Shown one piece after another: positions 43,455 through 55,100 of a stretch of DNA of 64,000 nt (position 1 is the first letter of the stretch; each line of letters begins with the position of its first letter). The DNA lies in assembly GCA_964019335.1 (NCBI GenBank), contig OZ025664.1, positions 1-64,000 of the forward strand. The letters run 5' to 3'. This stretch comes from Diplonema japonicum. Lineage: Eukaryota > Euglenozoa > Diplonemea > Diplonemida > Diplonemidae. Below the pieces are notes generated by a model that did no database searches, was not told the DNA's origin, and was given only the letters and a program-made list of their open reading frames with translations. The translations under genes and the position numbers were made by a program.

Positions 43455-45058
43455 TTAGTCCTTGGACTTCTTCTTCTTCTTCTTCTTTTTCTCGGGCTCA
43501 TCTTCGACCTGTGTTATTATTATTATTATTATTATTATTATGAATTGCTTCTCTCTGTCTTCTCATACCTTTCTCTTCGAGCCAACTTCAGGAGCCGCCT
43601 TGCTCTCCTCCTTTTTAGCCTTCTTGAGCTCCTTCCCGAACACCTTAAGTGCGGCCTCCATGGCGACGGTGTTCTTCATGGGCTTGTGGGACCTCTCGTC
43701 GTAGTAGGTCAGCCTGTCATCCACCTGCTCCTTCAGCTTCTCACCGAACACGCGGGTGGGCACTTCTGCAAATGGGTTTTTTTTTTTTTTTTTTTTTTGT
43801 TTCCTTCCATTTTTCACATACCCCCGAAAGCATCGATCCTGCACGCAATGCTCGCCTTGTTCGCAAGGTACCTCGAGATCCTCCCCTTGTTCTTCCCCTT
43901 CGCCTTTCCGATGAACGACGTGTTAAAGATGATACCGTATTTGGGGGTGTTTCCTCGCGATTTAAGCGCCCTGTTGTGTTCGAAAATAAAGAACACACAT
44001 ACCTGAACAATGCCTTCTCGGCACCCAGGATCTGCACGGTCGATGCAGGGTACTTCGCAAGGTTGTTCAGCGACCCGGCGTGGGATATTAATCTGTAGTT
44101 ATGATGTCATTGGTGGTGCGCTTTGAATATACTTTGCTGCGATGGTGTCGCCCATAAGGCTCCCCAAGTTGGGGGACACGGCCTCGATTTTGTTGTGGAG
44201 GTACTCAGTGGCCTGGTTGCGGAGCTCGACAAGCTTGGACAGCCTGATGGAGAAGGTCTCGATGTTGATCATGTCCACAGAAGCGATGGCACCGCCCATG
44301 GAGATCTTGGACATGGCAAGCACCTGCTGTGCGACCTCTTCGTCGTTCACGATCTCTGTGATGCCACCAAGCATGTCATCGGTCACTTCCTCCTTGTTCT
44401 TCAGGAAGCCCGCAAGCCTGCAGAACTGCCCATTGTCGCTGACGATCTTCGCCAACTCGGGGAAGTGCCAGCCGTACCACTCCTTCAACCTCATCGAGAA
44501 GGTGTTGATGTCCTTGTCCAGCTTCTCGACGATGGCAATGCCCTGGATGATCATGTTGTCCGACCTGTTAACGTTGAATTTAACCTTCGACCTCGAGTAG
44601 TAGTGCGCAAGACTGAGCGCTGCCCTCTCAATGTCGCCCTCCTTGATCACGGGCACTAGCTTGGTGGCGTGCACCCTAATGCAACGGTGAAGCTCTGAGA
44701 TGTGCTCGTTGGCCACGCACTGGATGCCAAGGTTCTCCTGGATCGCAGAACCCATTTTGGTCTCCGCCACACCGAGCTCGTACTTCTTCTTCGAGTCGGG
44801 GAGGGTGTCGGCAAGGAAGCTTGCCAGGAACTGAGGCACCTGACCTTCAGAGAGCGCGTTGATGTTGTCCAGCGCCTGCTCGGAGTCCTTGAAGGGTGCG
44901 AACGACACAAACTTCACGACCTTTTTGAACCTCCCGACCTCCTGCCACGACTTCTGGATCTCCACATCCTTGGCACCAATCTCCTCACCCTCCTCCTTGA
45001 GGAACAGGGCGAACCCTGCAGGCGTCTCTTGCAGCAGGTACAGCTTCTTCCCGCCCAT
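43455..45058 (-). CDS. NOP56: Box C/D snoRNP core protein NOP56
   Basis: Five exons (introns 44093-44132, 43971-44002, 43766-43821, 43509-43568) encode 471 aa. The order matches the family: the N-terminal domain ([20 protein letters not shown]), the coiled-coil region with [20 protein letters not shown], and the NOP RNA-binding domain with [20 protein letters not shown] then NTPKYG and [27 protein letters not shown] tail is typical. NOP56 pairs with NOP58 and fibrillarin to methylate rRNA in the nucleolus. [12 protein letters not shown] and the fit to the NOP56 N-terminus favour it over NOP58. The last intron is mostly a TAA microsatellite. The first has a GTATAT donor. Confidence 0.94.
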
Positions 45059-45159
45059 TTTATATGTTTCTTTTCCGACCTGCAAATGCTGGTGATAGAG
45101 TTTCCGGTCAAGCCTGTTGCAGTTTAAAGCAATACGACGAACATCCAAATGAAACACAA

Positions 45160-45772
45160 CTATCTCGAATAGTACACATCTGCAGGCTTAGTCATGGCCT
45201 CGATGTCCTCTATGCTGTGGGGCTTCTTCAAGTCTTCTATCGTGGGCTGCGTGTAGGACTCGGGGTTTACAACCTGTTTTGTTTTGTTGTATTTGCGTTC
45301 TGCAAAATACCTCTTGCACACGCTGTCCCGGCCATGCTCGGAAGGTCGCGTCGTACTTGTCTTCAATGTGCTCTCCCATCATCTCCTCAATATGCGGTAC
45401 TCGCCTGTCCCAATATTTTCTCCTTTTTTCTGCTTCCCAGAAAAATCGTCTTATCGCCAAAGGTGTCGGTTCATACGGGTCCCTGTCCTTCACCTCGTGC
45501 CACTCGGGTTTGATGTGTTCTATCGCAAAATCGTTGATCCGCACACGCTCCTCGTAGATGTCTTGGCAGTTCTCCGCTAGTTTCTGTGCGTGCAGCAAGA
45601 ACTTCTTCGGAGTGTTAAGACCCAAATACACCATAAATCTGTTACCATAAGCTCCACTCGAAAACTTCCCGTTTCGTGAGTAGCGGTCACGGCTGTGTGA
45701 GTGATGGAATTAACAAATAGAATCATACCTGTGTTTGTGAGGCTGGTGGTGGTGGATAAGCCATGAACCCAT
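45160..45772 (-). CDS. Unidentified 179-aa basic protein, possibly mitochondrial
   Basis: Three exons (introns 45693-45728, 36 nt, and 45274-45310, 37 nt) join into one frame. Exon 1 begins MGSWLIHHHQPHKH and the frame continues with RDRYSRNGKFSSGAYGNRF, so the splice links two parts of a His/Arg/Gly-rich N-terminus. The middle is helical and charged (HAQKLAENCQDIYEERVRIN, FFWEAEKRRKYWDRR). The C-terminus ends KPADVYYSR. The composition resembles small subunits of mitochondrial complexes, but I recognise no family. The donor of the second intron is GTATTT. Coding status rests on the way both splices restore an uninterrupted frame. Confidence 0.65.
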
Positions 45773-45905
45773 TGTGGCACTCCTCTGAAGTGCTGGGGTA
45801 CTCCTTCTCAACATTATTACTGCCCTCCCTCCCTGTATAGATTAGTTTTCAGGCATAGGACCTGGCAAATACGTAGCAAGGAGGCGTAAAAAGCAATACT
45901 TAATG

Positions 45906-46967
45906 TTACTCTTCTACATTTTCATTCTGCATGCCGCTACTTGTTGGTTCTGCTGGTTCTGTTTTCACCTTCACATCGTACTTTGAGTCGAATTCCGTAT
46001 CGGGTACTAATGTGTACTTTATTGCCGCCTCAGACTTCGAGGCGCTGTCGGGGGGCACAGACATCCATGTCCCGTCTTTGTGAACCACCACGTGTCGGGT
46101 GCTCTGGTCTGCCTTTGCCAAGATGTCTGTGAAGAAGGGGTCGATGATGATGGAGTCGGGGGAGAGGGGCATCGAGGTCACTGGGCAGCGCCAGGGGACG
46201 GGGTCCTTTCCCTCCTCAGCGAGTGTGAGGTTTCGCTGCAAGTTGACTGCTAAGAAGTGTTCAAGATCGAAGGGTTGGATCACCTTGGTGCCTCTGGCAC
46301 GCGCAGGTATCACGATCTTCGTGGTGGACAGGGGGCAGAAGAGATCCACTGTGATGCTCTCCGTGAGCGATACCTCATCGTACCCCACATCGCCTATCTT
46401 GGCTCCCTCTTCCCTGCTTTCCAGGAAGCAAGCCTTGATATACTCTGTAGCCCTTTGCAGATCAATATTGCTGCACCTAGAGTCGATCCACCGTATGTTC
46501 TTCATCACATCTCGTTGCAAGGTGTTCTGCAGCCTCACCCAAGAAGCTGGTCTGTCCCACGTGCCGTCCCCCTCTTGCATGAATGGCGTGTCGTATCTGC
46601 ATTTCTTTCCCTCGATGAACTTCTTGAGAAGCGACCTTGTTCCGTCTGGCATTGGGACGTTCACCACCTTTGTGAGGTACCTGTACACTGGGTAGGTGAT
46701 GCGCCGTTCTTTGGTGCCGAGGTAGTACTTGTCAACCATGATCAGCATCTCCAACACGATGTCTGCGCTGAACTGCTCGCTCGCTTTACTCACAATATCG
46801 TTGAACAGCTGCTGCTTCAGCTCTTTCGGGAAGCCCGGGTCACTAAGCCGCCCCTGTACCCTATGCAGCGCAAGCGCGAAACTAAACAAATCGTCCACCT
46901 TGCCAATCATCTCCTCTTCCTCCGCGGCTTCCATCACGCACCGCATACGCTTCCCTGTGCTGCTCAT
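45906..46967 (-). CDS. SP-RING (PIAS/Siz-like) protein lacking zinc ligands
   Basis: The 353-aa intron-free protein has an SP-RING-like block at about residues 208-285: DLFCPLSTTKIVIPARARG, then TKVIQPFDLEHFL, then PWRCPVT and IIIDPFF. This follows the order of SUMO E3 ligases of the PIAS/Siz family. However the CxH that binds zinc is TKV here, the CPVC is CPVT, and the Cys of QCFD is Pro, so the metal site cannot form normally. The N-terminal two hundred residues are helical with a PINIT-like position but weak resemblance. The C-terminus is acidic with a VKTEPAEP motif that fits a sumoylation consensus. It may act as a metal-free ligase, as U-boxes do, or be non-catalytic. Probably nuclear. 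Confidence 0.75.
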   Translation of the reverse strand: MSSTGKRMRCVMEAAEEEEMIGKVDDLFSFALALHRVQGRLSDPGFPKELKQQLFNDIVSKASEQFSADIVLEMLIMVDKYYLGTKERRITYPVYRYLTKVVNVPMPDGTRSLLKKFIEGKKCRYDTPFMQEGDGTWDRPASWVRLQNTLQRDVMKNIRWIDSRCSNIDLQRATEYIKACFLESREEGAKIGDVGYDEVSLTESITVDLFCPLSTTKIVIPARARGTKVIQPFDLEHFLAVNLQRNLTLAEEGKDPVPWRCPVTSMPLSPDSIIIDPFFTDILAKADQSTRHVVVHKDGTWMSVPPDSASKSEAAIKYTLVPDTEFDSKYDVKVKTEPAEPTSSGMQNENVEE

Positions 46968-47269
46968 GTTGCACCTGCATAACTATGATGACGTGAAACG
47001 GCAGTGTGAATAGTAAGTCAAGTGGCTATCTCGATCCTGCTTCACACAACATGGGATGCAGGCAGACAAGGGATGCAGGCAGACAACAAATCAATAAGAG
47101 CAAAAACAATTCGAGGAAAAAATGCGAGAGGATATAAAAAAAAGGGGGGAACGAGAGGATGTAGAACGTGTAGTGAGCAATGCGCAACCGCCCCGCACAC
47201 ATGGGGTTTCGTTGGCATTAGCTGCAAGGTAACTAATATAGGGCTCTAGGGTAACTATCGAGAAAGCAA
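46968..47269. other. Intergenic region without recognised features
   Basis: About 300 nt with two copies of ATGCAGGCAGACAA in tandem near 47051-47083 and an A8 run. No gene seen. Confidence 0.5.
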
Positions 47270-48979
47270 CTACTCTTTTCTAAGCAGTGCTTTTCTAAAC
47301 AAAAGAAGAGAAACTACAACTCCAACAGCAACCCAAAGGCAGCACAGTCCATACACGCCCGTGTAACTATTGCCAGAGTACATCGAGTCGAGGTACGCAT
47401 CACCTGAGGTGGGACCTGGGAAGTGTCTGCCTTTAAGTTGAGTCACAGAGAAGATTCTGTAGGCCAAAGGGAAATAAAGAGCGGAAGGGAGCCAGGAGAC
47501 AGGAAGGGGCATGGAGGAAGGGGAGATAAGATACCCGGAGCTGATAACGCTGAGGAAGTTAATCAAAGAGCCGACTGTCAAGGCAAAGTATGGTGGCACA
47601 GTGATAGCGATAAGAGTTCCAGTGAGCCGAGCACACGTGGTGAGAGTCACAAGGACAGAATAGGCGAGGTGGAAGCTGACCATGTCAGTCATGAAGTAAA
47701 TAGGTGTCAAGAACACCAACGACACAAAGCATTGGACCGCGAAGTCTACAAGGTGCAATGTTAGCAGTGGCGGCCACCAACAGTACAGGCCCTTACGTAG
47801 CTCGGACCTTGACATCGAAACCTCTTTTGGGGTCTTGCGAATGGCGTCCAGGAGTGGCTCTTGCTGAGATTCTGCCAACATCAAGAAGTACATGCCTCTG
47901 AGAGACAACATGTCCTCTGTACTGAAGAAGAGACCTCCGATACACAAGGAAAAGAACACAGCGCGGCCGAGACGCATTCTAAGCACGGGGCTCCCGAGGT
48001 AGTTGCCCATCCAAATCCTCAGCAAAATTGTAAAACTGTTACAAGACGACGGTCTCACGTTGCCAATTTGCACCACCTCAGCACCATCAATCTTGCTCGC
48101 TTGAGGTCGGGACATGCTACTCTCAGAGCACACCCACGAGCAGTCATAGAATAACTTGTTGTCAGTTTCTGTTGCCTCACCTGCAATTTCCAACAGCTGC
48201 TCGGCCAACGTGCCTTTTCCACTGCCGCATTTTCCAAATTCTTTTGAAACACGAATGAAGTCCGTCACCCTATCCGGGGGGCCCTTGAAGGCCACCCTCC
48301 CGTGATTATCGAGGACCACGAGGTAGGTCAGCTCATTCCATATCTCAGACGAAGGCTGGTGGAGGGTTGTGATAATAAGCCTGTCTCCAGTGCATGCTTT
48401 CTGCTTCAGGGTCTTGATTAGCGATATGGCGGTGAAGGAGTCGAGGCCCGTTGTAGCCTCGTCGATGGCAAGGATCTTGGGCTCGGTGAGGAGTTCGAGA
48501 CAAATGGCAAGCCTCCTACGTTGCCCACCTGAAAGGGCGCTCGTTTTGGTGTCCCAAGTAGCGGCCAGCCCCAAGTCGTCAAGCAGTTCCTTTACCTCTT
48601 CAATGCCTTTCCCCGTGAACTTCCCTCTCATAGTTACTGTTTTGCCTACAGATAGACCCTCTTGCAACTTCTCATCTGTGCCCACCAAGCCCATCTGGCG
48701 TCCTCTCTTCCGCTGGCTTAGGCACTCCATACTTGTCCCATCAATAAAAACTCCTCCCTCAACCACTCCCTTGCTTCTGCCATCTCCGACAAGCACATTC
48801 AGCAACGTGCTTTTGCCCGATCCCATCCCACCAAGTATGCCCACAAGGCCAACGCCCAAGTCTAAGCTGATGTCCTCGAGTGCTGAGCGTTTGGCTTTGC
48901 GGTATTTGTAAGAGACATGCTTGAGAGACAGCATCGACACGCATGGCACCGACACGCATGTATTGGACGTGGCCTCCAT
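47270..48979 (-). CDS. ABCG-family half transporter
   Basis: The 569-aa protein has the nucleotide-binding domain first and the membrane domain second, the ABCG order. Walker A is GGMGSGKST (residues 50-58), the signature is LSGGQRRRL, Walker B is ILAIDEATTGLD, and the switch His is in TTLHQPSSE. About six hydrophobic segments follow (for example FFSLCIGGLFF, LVFLTPIYFM, LYGLCCLWVAVGVVVSLLLF-type C-terminus). ABCG half transporters dimerise and export lipids, sterols or xenobiotics; the substrate cannot be told. There is no intron. Two Met codons near the start (1 and 16) leave the exact N-terminus open. Confidence 0.92.
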   Translation of the reverse strand: MEATSNTCVSVPCVSMLSLKHVSYKYRKAKRSALEDISLDLGVGLVGILGGMGSGKSTLLNVLVGDGRSKGVVEGGVFIDGTSMECLSQRKRGRQMGLVGTDEKLQEGLSVGKTVTMRGKFTGKGIEEVKELLDDLGLAATWDTKTSALSGGQRRRLAICLELLTEPKILAIDEATTGLDSFTAISLIKTLKQKACTGDRLIITTLHQPSSEIWNELTYLVVLDNHGRVAFKGPPDRVTDFIRVSKEFGKCGSGKGTLAEQLLEIAGEATETDNKLFYDCSWVCSESSMSRPQASKIDGAEVVQIGNVRPSSCNSFTILLRIWMGNYLGSPVLRMRLGRAVFFSLCIGGLFFSTEDMLSLRGMYFLMLAESQQEPLLDAIRKTPKEVSMSRSELRKGLYCWWPPLLTLHLVDFAVQCFVSLVFLTPIYFMTDMVSFHLAYSVLVTLTTCARLTGTLIAITVPPYFALTVGSLINFLSVISSGYLISPSSMPLPVSWLPSALYFPLAYRIFSVTQLKGRHFPGPTSGDAYLDSMYSGNSYTGVYGLCCLWVAVGVVVSLLLFRKALLRKE

Positions 48980-49141
48980 AAACTGTGGGCACTAGAAAGA
49001 CGAGAAATAAAATCGAAAATCTTTTTGACACGCGAAACGTAAAAGCATGGAAAGAGCAGTTGAGAGGAACAGTTCTGCATCACCCGTGTCTTGCTGGAAA
49101 ACAAGGTAAGAGTAGTGCTGGTGAACAAAAGGACAATAGTA

Positions 49142-52100
49142 TTACACTAGCATGGGCGACGATGCGGCCCTCTTCATCTTCAGCTCCTGTGTTTTCCAGT
49201 CCCGTATTGGACTGCGGATTTCTTTGACTTCTTCAGCGTATTCTTGGGGAGTCTTGGCGATCAATAGACTTCTTGTTTTGCCAGCAGAGAAATTGTCATA
49301 AGCAGTTATGCGAGGGGGGGTAAGTCCCCCGTGCCCGCACCATGTGGATTCGGGGGGCTCCAGGTGGTGATAAAGCTTACAGAGGTAGAGAGTGGCAGAG
49401 AGCCAACGAGAGAGTGCCATAGGTGGCCCTGTGTACGCACCAAAATCTGAATCTATGCTAGCGAGCAACGAAGGGTGTGTCCCGTAGAACACGAACGACC
49501 TGAGGACAACGTGCAGCTCTGCTCTCAAGGAAACCAAATACGTTTTCACGTGCTGCGCGAAGCTCTTCCCGTTAATAGGGTCGGGCAGCCCTAATAGCCG
49601 CGACAAAGGCCTCGCCAGCCCTTCAGGCATCACTGCATCTTCTTTCAGCTCCTCAATGAGCCCAGACACCTCCGCTTGCTTTGCTTTGAATCTCCTCTTC
49701 TGCGGTCCCGTCATCCCCCACTTGTGCCTTCTAATACTCTCAATCATCCTCACACACCGTTCAGCCCCCAATGATCTCAGCAACACATGAAAGTCACTTA
49801 AGTACAGTTTTTGGTCATCTTTGAGTTTGTCTGCTGTTTGTAAAGTACAATCTGCAGGAAGCTTCTTCAGCACCTCCAGCACATCTACAGCTAGCAGGTA
49901 CCCTTTAAGATTTACATCCCACGCCTGGTACAGAGTAGTGATCCCTATGGACAAATTGTCGCCGTATGCAAGGTCGCTGATGACGAAGATGGCCTTACAA
50001 AGCCTTATCAAGAACCTTTTGTACTCGCTGAAGCACATGTGGGTTGTACTCAACACAATGAAGATAGCAGGTGCCTCCTGCAGGATGTGCTTGAGCAGCC
50101 GTGGTTCTGAGTACGCACGCGACCAAGTGGGCTGCCCTTGTGGCCTGTTGCTTCCCATCCGTGACTTCTGAGTAAACACAGTCTGCCGCATCACGTCCTC
50201 TAGTGTGCTGTCAATGAGATGGTTCCATTTTTCCAATGTTGCACTGATGCTCGGGTCCTCGCTCCCTTTGAACGTTTGGATCGCATGGTTAAGCACAAGT
50301 GACAAGGGACCCAGGTCCAGGTTGCAGCTCAAAAAATCGTTCGCAACACTCTTCACTGTCCCGCTCAGCAATATTCTGGCCATCTCTTCTCTTGCCATTG
50401 TGATCTCTTCCACAAGCACGGGTTGATTCAGCATGGAGTCCGCATAAGCACACAACTGTAACATCACCTCCCCACGTCGCTTCTGAGTCAGTTTCCTCGC
50501 ATCAGACACTTGTATCCCAGCCCTCAATGTCATACAGTCCTCAACAAGGTCAGTGCGCTTTGTTCTTTCAGACGTAAAAAGGACAGCTGTATGATTGGGG
50601 TTCATTGTTCAAAGCACACCTCTGAATTCTTCCTCTCGCTGCAAACAGCTATCCTTCTTACATTCAAAGATAATCTCTTCATCTGACTGCTCTTTGACGA
50701 GAGACCCCTTTCGTTGTACTGCAACACTTTTGATCGACGATGTTCTTGGGTTCTGCATGGGCCGCGTAGGTTTTGTGGTTGGTGGACCAGGGGTGAATTG
50801 AGGTTCCTCACATGCTTTGCTGCTCTCATCCTTATCGTTGGATCCCTTCTCTCCTTCGAGCTTATCGATCAACGTGTCGTATTTTTTCACTGCCGCTGCG
50901 GCCTTCTCTTGTTGCTCCCTTGTGGCATTCAGTTCTTCTTGGATTCTGACTATATCGTCTTTACCAAGTCTGAACATGCCCAGTTCTTCGTCCATTTTCA
51001 GCACTCCCTGAAGATCAGGAAGACCATCCGGTTTCAAGAGCATTTCAAACGCAGCAGAATTGCTCTCCAAGCACAGTCCTTCTTCTTCTTCTTCTTCAGA
51101 ACTCTTTTGCTCGTTCTGTGACGTTGGTTCTGGTGCAACAGCAGACAGCTCGGTCTTCTGGCAGTGGCTCGAGCCACCTGATTCGAAGAACTGCGATAAT
51201 TTCGACGGAACTTTCCGCAAACATGGATTGGACGTCACGCTCAGCGGCGAGTTGTTCGAGCTCTGGAAACTCTCTCGGCCCGCGGTGCAGACCGAGAACC
51301 TTGAAGGAAAACCACTGATAAAGGCACGCTCCGACTCTATCATGTCCAACAAGTCGTCACAGGTCGCCATCGTCTTGCGCAGCAAGGGTATGTCAATCCC
51401 ATCGGTAGCCTTTTTGAGAACCTCCAGCTCTTCGAGTTTCCGCTTCAGGTTTGCTATTTCGGCGTCACATGCCTTTTCTTGCTCCTCTTCCACCCGCATT
51501 TGCTTCATCAGTTTTGTCACTTTCAACGCGCATTCGTTCCTTTTCTCCATCATGCCGTTCTTCTCGTTTGGTTTAGTTCTGCCTGAGGCCAGTTCGTCAC
51601 CCAGTTTCTCCAGTACATCTTGCAAGTTATCGAGCTGCTTATAGAAGGAGTCTGTCACTGTGGTGGTGTGTGGTGATCTCTTTGCATACTTGAATGCGCT
51701 TTGTGCTTCCCTTGCATTGCCTTCGCTAACAGCGTCCGGGTGTCGGATATGTTGACCTGAAGCTCTTCGAATGACTTACAGATTATTTCGTAGTCATCTT
51801 CTAGTCTGCCGACACAGTCGAGGAACTCTTGTGTAGGGTTCTTGTCGACCATCTTTGTTTGGATCCACTCTAGCTCGGCGCCCAGCATGACCACCTCTGG
51901 TCTCGTGTACCCCGTGCACAGCGTATCGGTAATAAGGCCATCTTGTCCAGACCGCTTGCGCTTGCTCTGAACGGGTTTTTTAGGAGTTTTAGCGTTATAA
52001 CCTCCGCCCACAGAAAGGCTCCCTGACAAAGAATGGCGAAGTACAGGTGTATCGGCAACAGCTATTGTTTTGTTCTGTACGATTTGTGCAACAGTATTCT

Positions 52101-55100
52101 GCCGATCGGCGCAAGTTATAAACATTCCATTAAGCATGCTGGATATCTGTTTCTCTTGCGGGCTACTTGACTGTGTAATGGGGACTGGCTCGTTATTATC
52201 AAATAGAGACAGATCCCCAGTCGGGCTCATGATTGCACAGCTTTCAGAGAAGCTTCTTATCAGTGGACTCTCCTGCCATGACGCGTTAATACTCGCAGCA
52301 CTGCAGCTGCCATCCAGAGGTGTAAAGGACACAACAAATAATTCCCTCATCGCTCTCTCTTCGTTAAGGATACGCTGTCTCTCCGTCTCCTCGGAGGCAG
52401 GCGGCTCGTGGACCGCCTCTTCCAATTCACCAACGATTTCAGAAGCCTCTTTTAGCCTTACATCAGTCAACGTTCCTACTGCGTGTTCACCCTGAACGGT
52501 ACTTTTATGTTTCTCGCCGTGCTTGGTGTCTATTGCAGTACATTCTTCCCGAGCAAGCATCCCACGGACGGGGCTTTGGATGCGTACAGCCGCACAGTCC
52601 TTCCGTGTTTCATCCCTTCTTGTATTGCTAATATTATCCCGAACACTGCCGCGGTTCTCGGTGTAGGTTTTTCTTGCAAGCACACCTCTCATTGGGCTTT
52701 GGATGCGTACAGCTGCACAGTCCTTTCTGGTTTCTGAGCTCCTTGCCTCTCCCACTGATCGGTGCATATCAGCTCGACTGGTCTCGTACCCCTTGCGAGC
52801 AAATATGCCTTTCATTGGGCTCTGGATACGTACAGCTGCTTTATCACGTGCCGTTTCAAGTGACCTATCCCGATGGATAGATTTCCGTGTTTTAACACAG
52901 GCCTCCTTGTAATTCGTCCTTGCAAGCATCCCACGAACAGGGCTCTGGATGCGCACCGCTGCCTTGTCACGTGTTGTCTCGGCTGACCTGTTCCGGTGTA
53001 TTGAATTCCGTGCTTCACTATGAACTTTATCGCAAGCAGCCCTTGCCAGCATCCCGCGGACAGGGCTCTGGATGCGCGTGGCAGCCACGTGTTGTTGTGT
53101 CTGTGTCGGTGTGGTGGTGTCGTGTGCATCGTCTTCCAAGGTTTCCTCAGAACTACAGTCTAGCAACTGTTCTGACGCTCTGCATAACGTCATAACAAGG
53201 AGGCTCATCTTCACTTCCTCCTCCTCAACAATGTCTTCTCTCCCCTGTGCCTCAGCACCCTCCAAGACCCGTACCCCGTCGTGTAATACTTCGGTACTCT
53301 CGAACAAGCGCGTTGGTAAATATGCGAGAGTAGCTAGAATGGACCACTTGATCTCTTCTTCGTCAATGATGAGATGCCTCTTGTGGCTCTCATCTTGATA
53401 CAATTGAGACAAAAGCTGCTCTTTGGCATACACGGCAAAGGATGCACTAGCCATTGCAAGTAAGCTGCGCTTTATCTCTTCTTCGTCAATGATGCAACAC
53501 CTCTTGTGGCTCTCATTTTGGTACGTTTGCGATATAAGCTGCTCTCTAGCATACACGGCAAAGGATGCGCTAGCCATTGCAAGTAGGCCACGCTTTATCT
53601 CTTCTTCGTCAATGATGCAACACCTCTTGTGGCTCTCATTTTGGTATGATTGGTGCACAAGCTGCTTGTTGGCATACACGATGAAGGATGTATGGGTCAT
53701 TGCAAGTAAGCTGCGCTTTATCTCTTCTTCGTCGCTGACAGCCTCCCGCTTGTTGTCCTCGAGTATGGTCAGCATATCTATCGCAGCACCTACCTTCGCA
53801 AGCGCATCAAAAGCTGCCTCTAACTCCGTCTGTGCAACTCTGTCTCTTTCTGTTTCTGCGTTACGCTCGTTTTTGATCGCTTCTTGTACATTCGTCCTGT
53901 ATTCCGTATATCCTGCCCTGGCATGCATCCCGCGGACAGGGCTTTGGATGCGTACAGCTGCACAGTCCTTTCTGGTTTCTGAGCTCCTTGCCTCTCCCAC
54001 TGATCGGTGCATATCAGCTCGACTGGTCTCGTACCCCTTGCGAGCAAATATGCCTTTCATTGGGCTCTGGATACGTACAGCTGCTTTATCACGTGCCGTT
54101 TCAAGTGACCTATCCCGATGGATAGATTTCCGTGTTTTAACACAGGCCTCCTTGTAATTCGTCCTTGCAAGCATCCCACGAACAGGGCTCTGGATGCGCA
54201 CCGCTGCCTTGTCACGTGTTGTCTCGGCTGACCTGTTCCGGTGTATTGAATTCCGTGCTTCACTATGAACTTTATCGCAAGCAGCCCTTGCCAGCATCCC
54301 GCGGACAGGGCTCTGGATGCGCGTGGCAGCCACGTGTTGTTGTGTCTGTGTCGGTGTGGTGGTGTCGTGTGCATGGTCTTCCAAGGTTTCCTCAGAACTA
54401 CAGTCTAGCAACTGTTCTGACGCTCTGCATAACGTCATAACAAGGAGGCTCATCTTCACTTCCTCCTCCTTGACAATGTCTTCTCTCCCCTGTGCCTCAG
54501 CACCCTCCAAGACCCGTACCCCGTCGTGCATCGCTTCGGTACTGGTTATGTTTTGTTTGATCTCTTCTTCGTCGGTAGTATGACGCTTCTCGTGACTATC
54601 TTGGGAAAGCCCCTGCTCTTCGGCGGAAAGAAAAGATGTACTGACCACTGCAAGTAAGCTGCGCTTTATCTCTTCTTCATCCACTAAGGACGCTCGTTTG
54701 CTGCCTTCCAACTCCACGTGTTCTCGCAAATAGTACGTTACATTCTCCACCATGCGCTCCCGGTCAATAGAACTCTTCACTCTCCCTACATGCGCTTCAT
54801 ATCCCGCTCTTGCTTGCATCCCGCGAACAGGGCTCTGGATGCGTACTGCCGCTCTGTCACGTGTCGTCTCTGCATTCATGTTTTGGTGGATGGACTTCTG
54901 TGTCTTCGTGACGTGCTGTGAATATGACTCACGCGCCCGTGATGCACGGTAGACAGACTGAACTGTTCGCGCAGAGGTGTCTTCGAGGGTTTCCTTAACT
55001 AGTTTGGCTCGTACTTCCGAATTTCTTGAGGACCTTAGGTTTGCACAATAAGTGCCAGCGAGGTACTGTTTTACACTTTTTTGTATAGTCGTGGCTGCAC

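Noticed and set aside
53345..53740. Possible CRISPR-like array
   Set aside because: The regular 120-nt repeats are in-frame coding repeats of the IQ protein with no spacers of unique sequence.
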